Positions 34,034 to 46,085 of a DNA stretch of 64,000 bases are shown here, piece after piece; positions within the stretch are counted from its first letter, which is position 1, and each line of letters opens with the position of its first letter. The DNA lies in contig JAQFVV010000032.1 of NCBI GenBank assembly GCA_028023455.1, forward strand, positions 498,001-562,000, in the 5' to 3' direction. This DNA comes from Epiperipatus broadwayi (Eukaryota; Onychophora; Udeonychophora; Euonychophora; Peripatidae). Position numbers and translations under genes: made by a program. The notes below the pieces were generated by a model. That model did no database searches. It was given only the letters and a program-made list of their open reading frames with translations, and was not told the DNA's origin.

Positions 34034-35698
34034 TGTACCTATATTGATATAGGCACATATAATTTTATCTAAAATTATATTATTAAAATAATCGTTCATA
34101 AAAGAAAACATAAAATTAAACGTTGAAGAGTTTATTGCAGTTTGTTTTAGAAAAAAGATAAAAATTAAATAGTTTTCTAGCGTTAGTTTTTGAAATAAAA
34201 AAAATACAATTAATTAATCAAAAGGGGGGAGTCTTGGTTTGAGAAATGAAACTAAGGATTATAAAAGGAAGTAAAGAGTTTTTATTAGTATTCGTAAAAA
34301 ATATAATTTAAAAAAGTTAAAACGTATAAATCTCTTTTCATTCAAGTTTAATTTTTAAAAAAAAAATGTTAAAACTAAATAGTAAATTGTATTAAAAATA
34401 TATGTGCATATATATGTGCGATTTGTAAATAAATAAAAATGTATGTGAAATAAAAGAAGATTATCATTAAAAACATGGCAATGGTTATTAATAAAATAAA
34501 ACATGTTTATCAAATGATTATCACCGGAAATATTTTGACAACACGTTGCAGATATAAATAGAATTTTTTATCGGACAGGAATCAGTTCACAAATTAATTG
34601 AGTGAGTGCAGTTCACAAATTAATTGAATCAGTTGAGTTAATTATACCCAGAAACAAAATGCAGTGCTGAGAAGATTTTGGGAATTCATGCCTTTCCACA
34701 GCCTAAAAAGTCCGATGAAAACAGCAAGATCTGCCCGTGAAATAATGTCAACGTAACAACTTAGAAAATCTCTGTCAGTATCTAATTGTCTCCAATAGTA
34801 ATAATCGTGAATAATAAGGAAGCTCATCAAGGAAACGTCCCATCTGGCTGTAAGCATTCATACTGGAACCATTCATACTGGAAGAAACAACAAACAAGAA
34901 GAAAACAAAGTGCTAAATCTATGTTCAAAATCCTAGGTAAAACATTTGCTTATTTTCGTTTATACTGTAATAGCCATTGCATTTCATTAATTTGTACGAA
35001 TATTTCAAGAGTCTAATTATATAAACTCTATATCATACACAAATGAACTATTGATGTGTGTGATTAAATTTCAAATGCTATGTAGTCCTTTATTATCATT
35101 ATTATGTGTGTACATGAGTTAATATGTGTGTGATCCTTATATCAATATTATTAGTCAAAGTAGATAAATTCCCAGTGTTCTGTTATGAAAATATTTCAGA
35201 ATATTTAAACTATTTAGAATGTTAATTTAAAATATGTGTGTGTTTTATTAGAAGTATAAAATGTTTAAATTTAGTAAATAAATGGTAGTTAATAAATTAT
35301 CTTTAAAATTAAACTTTATTTGTCAGTCAATTCTTTTTATCAATTCCTTTTATCAAATTCTTTTTATCAAGTCTTTTAACCACTAATTATGTATAATCTA
35401 TTAGTGATTACAAACAGCTGAGCTAGTCATGGATTTAGGCATTGAGTTAGTGGCCATTGCTCAAAGTGCGTTATTTATTCATCCTTGAATAGATAGCTGG
35501 CGCCCGTGTTTATACACAAATAAAAAAAGGTGCTTTGGACTTGGTGTTGAACTCAACAGCCAAGAAGAAGTTATGTCCTGTAAATATAATGCTAGTTATA
35601 TATTTTATAGCTATCGTTTGGGCATACATACTCTCCGAGTATGTTCTTCTCTGCCTATGAGACTGGTGGTTTGAATCCACATATTCGAATTCGGTTCA
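34034..35698 (+). repeat. Left LTR, 1665 bp
   Basis: It opens TGTACC and closes GGTTCA. A TATA box and initiator at 34553-34587 place U3 at roughly the first 550 bases. AATAAA words near 35277 and 35291 are candidate poly(A) signals. ORFs at 34642-34857 (minus) and 34786-35016 (plus) recur in the right LTR because the DNA is duplicated, which is not evidence of coding. Confidence 0.92.
34553..34587 (+). promoter_or_regulatory. LTR core promoter: TATA box plus TCAGT-type initiator
   Basis: TATAAATA at 34553-34560 and ATCAGTT at 34581-34587, 31 bases from T of TATA to the A of the initiator. Repeated at 38820 and 38848 in the right LTR and conserved in the diverged LTR at 18354. Confidence 0.65.
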
Positions 35699-35700
35699 AA

Positions 35701-35718
35701 TGGCTTTACCCAACATGG
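35701..35718 (+). promoter_or_regulatory. Candidate tRNA primer-binding site
   Basis: TGGCTTTACCCAACATGG starts two bases after the LTR end. The TGG start would pair with a tRNA CCA terminus. The tRNA is not identified. Confidence 0.6.
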
Positions 35719-36064
35719 GCCGAACTTGTCATAAATGACAGTTAATTAAATACTTTGTTCTTGTTGAAAATAAAAATCTAAAAAGTTAAATTACGTATGC
35801 AAAAGTGTTTTAATTTAAAAAAAAAAAAGAATTGACCGAAAAATTTTTTTTTCGAAATAAAAAGAGATTTTGACATTTATGCTATCAAATCAGAGTCAAT
35901 TAGATGTTATGGGCGGAGTTAAAGCATTAAGATCAGGTAGTGAAAAGGACTAAAAGGGTGGAGTTAGCCTGAGTTTCCATCTTAGTAAGAAAAATAAATA
36001 AATAAGTTGTATTTAAATTTAGTTTAACATAAGCGCTAGTACTTTGAAATTGAAAATTTCGAAA

Positions 36065-36835
36065 ATGGATCCAAAAGAGAGCCCAATATATTTTAAAAAT
36101 CCCCAGTTAGTGGGAAAAGAGAAAGAAGAAGTATCTGAGATGTGAATGATGATGAAAATGATGATGAATATGATGCAAGAGTTTAAAGAAGAATTGTGTC
36201 AGAAATTTGAACAAAGCCAACAGGAGCTTAAAGCTGAATTCAAAGCTGAATTGATAAAATAAATGTGTCAAGAATTTAAACAAATTCAACAAGATTTGTG
36301 TCAGATATTTGAACAAAGTCAGTTAGAACTCAAAGCAGAATTGAAGAAAGAAATTAGTCAGGTTAAAACAGAAATTAAAGAACTCAGAGCAGAAATAAGA
36401 GAAATAAGATGTGAGATAATGGTAAAGGTAGAGAAGAACCAAGAAGTTATAGAGTTAGATTTAATTAAAGAAAGTCAGGAAGTTGAAAAAGAAGTTGAGG
36501 TGATAAAAGACATAAAAATTGAATTAGAATCAGATAAAATTGTGATAAATAAAGTAGACACAAATGTAGATCAAGAAATAGAAGAAAAACATAAGTTCAA
36601 GGTAGTAGATAGTGTAGAAAAGTTTTTACAAAAATTTAAAAAGGTTAAAGTAAACATTCGCATTCGCTGTAGACGTAGATTTAAAACAAAGAGAAAGCGT
36701 AGAAAAAAATATTCTCAGATTGAAGTAATTTGGAGTTTGTCTAGGTATAAAGGTTTTCTGAGTTACGAAGTTGAAAACAGAACGGAAAGAGAAAGAGATA
36801 AAGCAATAAAATATAAAAGCGGAACCGATAAGTGA
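36065..36835 (+). pseudogene. Coiled-coil, basic-tailed gag-like ORF with two in-frame stops
   Basis: One reading frame from ATG 36065 to stop 36835 (257 codons including the stop), interrupted by TGA at 36143 and TAA at 36260. The last 190 residues are open. The first part opens MDPKESPIYF. A ~32-residue unit of the type QEF-K..LCQ.FEQSQ.ELKAE occurs twice, the second copy starting at MCQEFKQI. A long Glu/Lys heptad-like region predicts a coiled coil. The end is strongly basic (KFKKVKVN, RCRRRFKTKRKRRKK), fitting nucleic-acid binding or a nuclear signal. There is no CCHC knuckle. Its position after the primer site is that of gag, and the gag-like role is inferred from that. Confidence 0.6.
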
Positions 36836-37852
36836 GGAAAGATAGTTTATATTATAGAATTTGTAGAAAGAAAAAAGGAGCCGCTGGACATAGTTTGAGA
36901 GTTAATAAACGGGAGGAATAGTAAAGGAAATAAACAAAAAGGACCGGAAATGGACAATGAGCATGAATATGATTATTCTAAAGTAAATAAATCTAATAAA
37001 TTAAATCTTAAACTTCTATTTAAAACTTAAGACAATAAATTTAAAAATGAATTAATAATAATAAATGAAATGTTGCAAGTAATAATAATAATATAGGCTT
37101 CGCAAAATAAAAGATTTTTTTTTTCTCCACGCACATATTACATAAGAAGAAATGCTCGTAAATAAACAGATCAAATAAATAAAAAAATCAATAAAATCAA
37201 GTTAAATAAATGGGTCAAAGTAATGAAAGTAGAGTTGTAGGTTGAAATAAATAAATAAGATAACAGAAATAAGTAAAAAAAAATCAAGTTAAGCAAATAA
37301 GTATAATATATCTGTAGTAAATAATAATAATGAATGAATCATAATAAAGTAAAATAGTTTTTTTTCTCCGAGTACACACACGTTATATATAAGTTAAAGT
37401 AATGGGTTAAAGTAATATTGTAATATATATAAATATGTAAATTGATGTCCGTGATAGTTTAAAGAAAATATTATAAGATTAGTGTAAATAAATAATGTTG
37501 AAATAATGTTTGTAATGATTTGAAATAATGGTGTAAGATTAGATTAATACAAATAAATATGTTAAAGTAATGTTCATGTGTAGTTAAAAATAATATTGAA
37601 AGGTTAAAATAATATAAATGAAAGTCAATCTAAGTTGTATTAAGAGTGTATAAGGGTTCGAATCTAAAGGGATGAGAGTAGTATTGAAATAAGTTAGATA
37701 AGGATTAAGTTTAAAGCTCTCGACTGGATAAATTCTAGTACCAGCAACGGATTGGCCGGGATCATTCCTCTTTTAAAAAGTGAACTGGAAACAACCAGAG
37801 TAAGTCGTAAGTCACTTTTCAGGGGAGAATTCCCATGTCTCGTACCTCATTT
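36836..37852 (+). other. Non-coding internal region of the LTR element
   Basis: Rich in AATAAATAA-type words with no pol-like reading frame. This is the part where pol would lie in an autonomous relative. Confidence 0.6.
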
Positions 37853-38035
37853 TCCAAAGCGTAAGACAGAAATGGACAGTTGAAAATTCCTGCCATTGCA
37901 GCTGCTTAGTTAAAGTCCGATCAAAAGAATTGGCAATCGTTTTCCAGGGCATAAGTCGGAAATGGACAGTTGAAATTTCTGCCATTTGCAGCCACCTTTT
38001 CTTAGTCAAAGTCTGATCAAGAGAATTGGCAGCCG
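37853..38035 (+). repeat. Two tandem ~91-bp repeats inside the LTR element
   Basis: The unit with GGAAATGGACAGTTGAAA, then TGCCATT(T)GCAGC, AAAGTC(C/T)GATCAA and GAATTGGCA occurs at about 37853-37943 and again at 37944-38035 with small differences. The minus-strand 84-codon frame across it repeats itself for the same reason and is not a gene. Confidence 0.75.
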
Positions 38036-38269
38036 AAGCTTCGTTTATAAAAGATCCCTGTGGCACAAATTTAGTTTGTCTTCATGGTCATTATCCAGGA
38101 CAAACATTGTAAGAAATGTTACCAGCATAGAAAGAAGAAAAGCATAATTGGAGATTCCCCTTTGTATGAAAAGAAAAAGATATAAAAAAAGGCAAACTTA
38201 GAAAGAATAATAAATTAAGATTTAATGTTGTCAGAGATAAAATGGTCAAAAATGAAGCATTTTACTCTC

Positions 38270-38284
38270 AAAAAGGAGGAGCAG
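38270..38284 (+). promoter_or_regulatory. Polypurine tract
   Basis: AAAAAGGAGGAGCAG, five bases before the right LTR; the expected plus-strand DNA primer. Confidence 0.7.
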
Positions 38285-38289
38285 TGTAA

Positions 38290-39956
38290 TGTACCTATAT
38301 TGATATAGGCACATATAATTTTATCTAAAATTATATTATTAAAATAATCGTTCATAAAAGAAAACATAAAATTAAACGTTGAAGAGTTTATTGCAGTTTG
38401 TTTTAGAAAAAAGATAAGAATTAAATAGTTTTCTAGCGTTAGTTTTTGAAATAAAAAAAAGCTACAATTAATTAATCAAAAGGGGGGAGGGGGAGTCTTG
38501 GTTTGACAAATGAAACTAAGGGTTATAAAAGGAAGTAAAGAGTTTTTATTAGTATTCGTAAAAATATAATTTAAAAAAGTTAAAACGTACAAATCTCTTT
38601 TCATTCAAGTTTAATTAAGGGAAAAAATAATGTTAAAATTAAATAGTAAATTGTATTAAAAATATATGTGCGTATATATGTGCGATTTGTAAATAAATAA
38701 AAATGTATGCGAAATAAAAGAAGATTATCATTAAAAACATGACAATGGTTATTAATAAAATAAAACAACACGTTTATCAAATGATTATCACCGGAAATAT
38801 TTCGACAACACGTTGCAGATATAAATAGACTTTTTTATCAGACAGGAATCAGTTCACAAATTAATTGAGTGAGTGCAGTTCACAAATTAATTGAATCAGT
38901 TGAGTTAATTATAGCCAGAAACAAAATGCAGTGCTGAGAAGATTTTGGGATTTCACGCCTTTCCACAGCCTAAATAGTCCGATGAAAACAGCAAGATCTG
39001 CCCGTGAAATAATGTCAATGTAACAACTTAGAAAATCTCCAACAGTATCTAATTGTCTCCAATAGTAATAATCGTGAATAATAAGGAAACTCATCAAGGA
39101 AACGTACCAGCCGGCTGGAAGCATTCATACTGGAACCATTCATATTGGAAGAAACAACAAACAAGAAGAAAACAAAGTGCTAAATCTACGTTCAAAATCC
39201 TAGGTAAAACATTTGCTTATTTTCGTTTATACTGTAATAGCCATTGCATTTCATTAATTCGTATGAATCTTTCAAGAGTCTAATTATATGAACTCTATAT
39301 CATACATAAATGAACTATTGATGTGTGTGATTAAATTTCAAATGCTATGTAGTCCTTTATTATCATTATTATGTGTGTGCATGAGTTAATATGTGCGTGA
39401 TCTTTATATCAATATTATTAGTCAAAGTAGATAAATTCCCAGTGTTCTGTTATGAAAATATTCAAGAATATTTAAACTATTTAGAATGTTAATTTAAAAT
39501 ATGCGTGTGTTTTATTAGAAGTATAAAATGTTTAAATTTAGTAAATAAATGTTAGTTAATAAATTATCTTTAAAATTAAACTTTATTTGTCGGTCAATTC
39601 TTTTTATCAATTCCTTTTATCAAATCTTTTAACCACTAATTATGTATAATCTATTAGTGATTACAAACAGCTGAGCTAGTCATGGATTTAGGCATTGAGT
39701 TAGTGGCCATTGCTCAAAGTGCGTTATTTATTCATCCTTGAATAGATAGCTGGTGCCCGTGTTTATACACAAACAAAAAAAGGTGCTTTGAACTTGGTGT
39801 TGAACTCAACAGCCAAGAAGAAGTATGTCCTGGAAATTTAATGCTAGTTATATATTTTATAGCTATCGTTTGGGCATACATACTCTCCGTTTGGGCATAC
39901 ATACTCTCTGAGTAGTTCTTCTCTGCCTAAGAGACCGGTATTTCGAAAACGGTTCA
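38290..39956 (+). repeat. Right LTR, 1667 bp
   Basis: Nearly identical to the left LTR. Visible differences include a longer G run near 38482-38490, a small repeat of TTTGGGCATACATACTCTC near 39870-39907 and loss of about a dozen bases before the closing GGTTCA. Confidence 0.92.
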
Positions 39957-39961
39957 ATAAG
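39957..39961. repeat. Target-site duplication, right copy
   Basis: ATAAG, matching 34029-34033. Confidence 0.85.
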
Positions 39962-42715
39962 ATTAGGAAAAACATAAAAACATTAATTTATTAATATTAA
40001 AATTTTATAATATAACAATCTAATAATTTAGCTAAAAATATTTTAATATAAAGTGTATGGGTGTGAATTTTTTTTATATCTGCAATGCTCAAGTGGACAA
40101 AGGAAGCCTACTGAACACGATGACTAGATAAAGGTTATTGGTAATAATAATAACTATTGATAATTTATAATGTGTATATTTTTTTTGTTTTCTTTAGATC
40201 ATCCATAAATTGGAAGAATGAAGTATAAAAGTTTTTTTTAATTATATGTAACATATTTTCATACAACATTTAAAAAAAAAAAACATTATGAGATAGGATT
40301 GATTTGAAAATATGCATACGACGATTATTTTTTTTTATTAGTGATATAATCCAACATAACAAATAATTATGTGATTCTTTTAAAATTTTCATATTATAGG
40401 ATATTCAAATATTGTCTAAGTAGATTGTATATGATTAAACATAGAGAGCAATGAAGTAAGCAACTTTTCTTATGGGATAGTAAGATTGTTTAACTATTAA
40501 TAAATTTTATTTATTCTTTTTTGTAAATGCAAATAGTTATTTATCGATGTAAGATGTGGAAAATCTTGAGAAAGAATGTTGAGATAGTGGCTTGGAAGTA
40601 CTTAGTAAACAGGAAACCAAGATGATGTTTTAAGAAATAGGATGTTATAAGGAATGGAAATAATATTTAGTCTTTATGTGAAAATCAGCATAGTTAACAA
40701 AGCCCTATGACTGATACACATTTTATTTGGACAGTGTTTATATTTCTTTAAATATTTGATGTTCTAATAAAGCTGAAGAAATATCTTTAACATCGTTCCT
40801 GTATTAGAGGATATTAGGCAGGTAAATTTCATACCTCTTCACACTGTACCATGATTTTGAGATATGTTAAGAGTAATACTCTAGCTTTCTTTCTTAATCC
40901 CATGCATCTGTTTTCGCTATCTTTATTTCATGTAATTGCATCGTTCAGTAAGATATATTTAAGAGAAATGATAAATAATTTAGAACTTAGGTTATGCTAT
41001 CGTTTTTGTATAAGATTGGTTCATTTGCTTAGAAAGAATAGGACGTTATAACTTAAAATTGAAGATCCAAAGTATCCTAAGGAAAGAAAAGAATCATAGA
41101 ATATATTTTGAATTTTATTTCGGAAATGAAATATAAAGTTTTTTAAAATAAAGTATCTAAAACAAAGATATTTTCTTTAAAGTGATAATAGCTTTTAAAT
41201 GCTTTAGTATTATGTTTTTAAGAGAAAATAAGTATTGCATATTTTAAAATACAATTGTACAAAGTAAATTATGTAAGCAATATGCATAGTATATTTTTTG
41301 TTTATTGATTAACAGAAATATATTAATTATTACACTTATATCATACTAAAGTAAGGCTTAAAGAAGAATAGATTATGATTAGTAAACATTGTGTGATAAA
41401 TACTAAAATCTAGTACTGAATTTTGGATAATATTTTGTGTAACATCTTTGACTTTGTAAGATGAAATTTTTTTTATATTTTGAGAAATCCATACTCATCA
41501 TAAAATTTTGTTTTCTATAGAATGTTTTTCTAGGTATGAATTTTTTAAAATAAGATAGTTTAATAGTATTAAGGATAAAATGTTGTTGCTAATAAAGTAG
41601 ATAAATATATTTGTAATAAAAAAAAAAAAAAAAAAAAAAAATTTTTTTTTTATTTTTTTTAAAAAAAAAAGATTATAAAATATAAATATATTTTTTTATA
41701 ACCGGTAGACAACTGTAAGTAAAAGGTTAGGTTCCACTTATAGTGTAAATAAATTGTTTATTTATTTGTTGTTAGTAATAAACTTTGTTAAATTTTGTTA
41801 TTTCAAAAATTTTGTGTCCGAGTTATTTATTTCTCCACATCGCTGCATGAAAACACGATATATGCATAATAATCGAAACAAATATATAATTTTGCACAAA
41901 AAGATAAATAGAGAATTGTTTAAGAATTTAAATATTTTATTGGTATTCATTTTAAGTAAATAATTATAATTTTACATTATTTTATTGGTCATAAATCAGT
42001 TATCACAATAGGATACTGAATCATATGTTATCAGTTGCCACACATATTTTGTTTGTCAGATTATCATATGCTACCACATATTTATTTATTATATTCATGA
42101 AGATAAAAGATTATATAAAATTATTTTATTATTTTATTATGGTAATAAAAATATAACAAAAAGAACAGATATCCAGTAGTAATTAAACAATGAAGAATAT
42201 TATTATTGTTATTTATTATTATTAGTTTCAGTGTAGTAGATTATGACATAAAATCCCTTCTCATATTTTACTACCGTATTTTTATTAACTTAGAATAAAC
42301 TTTATGAACCTGAGATTATTTTATTGAGCTAGATTATTAAATAAAAGATTAAGATTTAATTATTAGTTTAATCTTAGTGAGTAGAAGTTATTAAAGTCGT
42401 AAGAATACTATGAGTTTGTTATTTGAAATAGTAATAAGGGGGGATAGTGTTCTTATGCCATTGAGGTAGTATCCTATGGGATATTGGCTCAATGTAATCT
42501 ATCTTGTCACTTGCATTTTCACTTCAAGTCTCATGAAAATATTAAATATTTATTTAATTTATTTTATAAACTGAACCTTATTCGTATTTTAAATTTGAGC
42601 TAGTGAAATATTTTAATTTTAATGCTAATATTTTAGTTATTAATTATTAACTGAGATAGAACCCGTTTTATTTCATATCATATATTATCTGGAAGTGAAG
42701 ATGCATAATTACAGG
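39962..42715. other. AT-rich sequence without recognised gene
   Basis: No family-like ORF. A homopolymer block at about 41619-41695 (A run, T run, A run) can fold on itself and would be prone to sequencing error. Frames at 40851-41051 and 41754-41963 have no recognisable domain. Confidence 0.45.
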
Positions 42716-42719
42716 TTAG

Positions 42720-42777
42720 AATATATATATATATATATATATATCAATATATGAATATATATATATATATATTGATA
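42720..42777. repeat. (TA)n tract followed by imperfect arm-(TA)n-arm' hairpin
   Basis: TATCAATATAT at 42742 is mirrored by ATATATTGATA ending at 42777, with a GAATATA-rich loop. A TA tract abuts on the left. Confidence 0.8.
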
Positions 42778-42797
42778 CGAAGATTTTCACAGATTGC

Positions 42798-43170
42798 GTA
42801 TATATATATATATATAAGACATATTTTGTGGGTTTATCTGTATTAAAAAAAATTAAATATTGATACACCGACATTTCAGCTTGATGACACAACTCATCCA
42901 CTGGGTGATAAAAAGTATAAAGATGGTTGTAGAGACGCTACAATCACTGATTTGAAAAAAAACATTAAAGTTCCAACAATTGCATAAAATGTTAAATTAA
43001 GAATGTTTTTTTAAAAAAATATTTCCAAATAGGAGGAAGTTTGCTTGTATCGTCTCACTTATTGATACAATCTGGTCTTTTAAGTATCTCAATGGCTTCT
43101 CTAATTTTGTACTGGTAGAGATTATCACATCTGGATATGATTCTGGTACTAAAAAATCAATTTTATGACC
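42798..43170 (-). mobile_element. PLE 3' end remnant, minus strand
   Basis: On the minus strand, KIREAIEILKRPDCINK followed after a stop by LPPIWK matches the GIY-YIG C-terminus of the PLE at 469-1368 (LREAIEIFKRPKSINER, then INNIWK). Downstream come a GGATGAG...TGAAATGTCGG segment equivalent to the hammerhead-like motif and a 3' UTR ending in a TA tract near 42798-42815. The 5' side also touches a TA tract at 43175-43187. Several frameshifts make it inert. It is a different, older subfamily from the 0.5-kb copy. Confidence 0.7.
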
Positions 43171-43235
43171 TGAATATATATATATATGTATTGTCTGTTA
43201 ATTAAAACAAAATTGTAATTCTAATAAAAAATATA

Positions 43236-43412
43236 AATTTAATGGTTTCCAAACTAATATAAACAATCCTTAAATCTGCAGAAGTATTTTGGTTAATTTC
43301 TTAAACCTGCCTCAACTGCAATTAAATAAAAAATAAAAAAGGAATTAACCGAATGTACTTCTGCGGACTTAAGGATTGTTTATAATAGTTTGTAAACCGT
43401 TAAATTTATATA
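43236..43412. repeat. PLE-derived foldback repeat
   Basis: The left arm (about 43236-43305; ATTTAATGGTTTCCAAAC..., AACAATCCTTAA, GCAGAAGTA) is the inverted copy of the right arm (about 43340-43412; TACTTCTGC, TTAAGGATTGTT, GTTTGTAAACCGTTAAAT), with a ~35-bp loop. The arm resembles the terminal sequence of the foldback PLE at 58.26-58.35 kb (TTTAACGGTTTACAAAC, CAGAAGTACTTTTG), so this is a non-autonomous derivative of those PLE ends. Confidence 0.75.
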
Positions 43413-43425
43413 TATATATATATAT

Positions 43426-45921
43426 TGTACCGGTATAAATTCACCACGCTTACTCATACACAGTACCCGAGTTCAAACCCAGTCCACGTTTAAGAATAAA
43501 TTCCAAAACGCCAACTAAATTCAAACCCAAACCCCGGTATGACAAACCGATGATGACTTTACAACAGCATGGGGTTATCCCTTTACTAGCTCAACTCAGA
43601 ACACAGACTAAATTACTTACAGTTTTATATATAGATCTATTATACTCTGGATATCGGTACGGTCATTAATGTAATGTATATATTTAAGTTGCCAATACAG
43701 ACAGTAGGTGACTAAATAGACTTCGAGAGTAATGAGTTGGAAGACACAAAATTAGATTAAATAAATTGTTTAATAATGAATAGAAAGCATAAAAATATAG
43801 TATTCAAAAGTACGGTAAGATTTCCATAAATATTCTATTATAATTAGCTACTAGTCTTTAGTAATCATTTTACCTGGTAAACAAACTCATACCAATATTT
43901 GTGTAGTGAAATGATTGACGGGTGGCTAAGGGAATCAGAGCATTTGAGCATTGAAAATATTTATCTACGATTTTTATTAAGTTATTTTATTCGAATAGAT
44001 TCGAGCCGTTGCGTGTACGAATAGTTGGAGGGTGGTTTCGTATAAATATGATATCTAAGATTGATGTACTAGTGGTTGCCTAGATTGAAGAGCCCAACAG
44101 TAATCACTTGCGGTGCATCAACGGAATACCGGGCGGCTTGTACTTTGACATGGCTTAATGCCCCCAAGTAGATCCGGGACACTACAACCAGCCGGGATCA
44201 TTTCGAAACCCGGTGATCCAAGAGATAACCTGGGAAAGAATTGCTTTCTTCCCCATATGGTAGTATGGCGAGACGCTAACTTCGGCGAAGGAAAGGCATT
44301 GCCACAGTCATCGAGCACGAGTGCTTGAAGTGAATTTGAAAAGGAATTACACAAAACCGGATAATCAATTCGTCTATTTCTACGCAACAGGCTGATATAA
44401 CTATTCCAATAAAACATGGCAGAATCAAACTGACCGCAAAAGCAATAATTAATTAAGTTTACTCTGAAACCCCTAACTCCCCCAGGTCGTTCAGGCGGTA
44501 GCGATTATAACAAATTATACACTGAGAACTATTTCTCATTTCATGTAGGAAACTAAGATAATAAACTTAAAATCCTTTTACATATTTAAGATTGAAGTAT
44601 CGGTTACAATAGTATGACAAAACTAAAAAAACATAATAAAGTGATTTAATATCTGCCAACTCAATATATGAAATAATCTTTAATCTAACAACGAACTTCC
44701 TTTTAAAATAACTATAATCAATATTATAAACTAGCTTTAAACAGAGTTGGGAAATATTTCTATTGGCATCGTTTGTTTATAGCATAAGTAATAAAAGAAA
44801 AAAATATAAATGTCTTCATTTGAATTATTATTAGTAGATACAATATTTATAAACTATTTTCTAAAGACTAGAGCAGAGGAAAAGGAGAAAAGAAAATTTA
44901 CTGACAGGTTTGAAACAGTAGCATTATAAACGAAACAAAAACTTACATGTGATTCATTTGATTGACAGATTAACTTATAACATTAAGCTCGGGAGGAAGT
45001 TCAAAGTTCATGTAACACAGTTACCCTTCTTTCTTCATCCGGCTTGGCTTCTCACGACGGTATTTCTGACAAACGTAGGCGCGCATTTGAAATTTACTTG
45101 GAAGGCATAGTCAATTTGGAGATTGGAAGCTGGAAATTGTGAAGCACGTAAAACATGATCAGTCAGCGGCACGACGATTCAAATTGGCAGGACAGAGATC
45201 AGCTCCTGGCACTTAGCCCATCGACATTACGGTTTACCGGTGGACTTCTTAACAAAAGTTGGAGAGATTTCTCTAGCAACTGCTTTGCTGTTTTTCGAGA
45301 CCATCTACTCTCAGCCACGTCAAAAGTTAGAAAAATAGTTTTCTCTAAGATGGCCACGGTTGACCTTTCTGTCCGGTTTTTGTTTTAGGCTCCGCCTACT
45401 TTCTCCAGCCCCCAGCAATCCAGCTTGACCATACAATATCAATTATCCATTTCCATTGTTCCGTTTTCAGCTATCTCTAACTTTAATACGCAATTTTAAA
45501 TTGACACAGTAATTACAAATATAAATTCCTTATCTAATTTCGAATACAACTTAATTACTCTATACATTTGTACAATACAGATTTTAATTAAAAACACTGA
45601 TCAAAGGAATGTGACTTTTGATCAGCATTTTTAAACGACTTTGTATAATTCTAAAAGGCTAAAATTTAAGCAAATACACCCGCAATGAAACTTTTAAATT
45701 AAGCTGATATAAATTCACAAACCACGCACACACGAATATTATTTCATGATTTGTGACATTTATGCACGGAATCTTTACATATTTATTTACAAAACATAAA
45801 ATATATATAGTTCAATTTTTGTGACTTGAAATGGAAAAATCCCATTGCGGGCGAATAGTAGTTCGAATTACCGTACTTAAACACATGAAACTAAGATCGG
45901 TTCTTCGATCTGTCTGTTTCA
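43426..45921. mobile_element. GC-richer block with LTR-like ends between TA tracts, unclassified
   Basis: It begins TGTACCGGTA right after (TA)n and ends GTTTCA right before (TA)n, so TG...CA ends are possible for a ~2.5-kb unit. Base composition is clearly less AT-rich than the surroundings, especially 44100-44480 and 45000-45420. Frames at 44118-44417 (minus, 99 codons, containing GSPGFEMIPAGCSVPDLLGG) and 45155-45388 (plus) have no domain I recognise. A solo LTR is the most economical reading. No second copy is in the window to confirm the ends. Confidence 0.45.
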
Positions 45922-45943
45922 ATATATATATATATATATACAC

Positions 45944-46085
45944 ATGTGGTGAACCTATGTATTGAAGCCTACCACATTGCATGCCAAAAACTGTAATCAA
46001 AATCTGGAGCACATGTAGTGAACATAAATAATTAAGCCTACCACATTGTATGCTGAAAACTGTAACCGAAGGTCTGGTCAGATCA
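45944..46085. repeat. Tandem duplication of ~70-80 bp
   Basis: The unit CATGT(G/A)GTGAAC...AAGCCTACCACATTG(C/T)ATGC...AAACTGTAA occurs twice in a row, once at about 45944-46010 and again at about 46012-46085. The homologous end of the ~3-kb repeat at 12480-12566 has it once. Confidence 0.75.

Larger units (their letters stand above)
34034..39956 (+). mobile_element. Complete non-autonomous LTR retrotransposon with coiled-coil ORF
   Basis: Direct LTRs (34034-35698 and 38290-39956), TG...CA ends (TGTACC / GGTTCA), a perfect 5-bp target duplication, a TGG primer-site candidate right after the left LTR and a polypurine tract just before the right LTR. The internal 2.6 kb lacks protease, RT, RNase H and integrase, so the element must borrow them. 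The LTRs differ only at scattered positions and small indels, which suggests the youngest insertion in the window. A diverged solo LTR of the same lineage is at 17784-19271. Confidence 0.92.

Noticed and set aside
34642-39283. Pairs of similar ORFs at 34642-35016 and 38909-39283
   Set aside because: They repeat because they lie in the two LTRs of one element, not because of protein conservation.
41610-41700. Poly(A)/poly(T) block as a LINE or SINE tail
   Set aside because: No element body with retroelement features lies upstream or downstream; it may be an assembly or sequencing weak spot.
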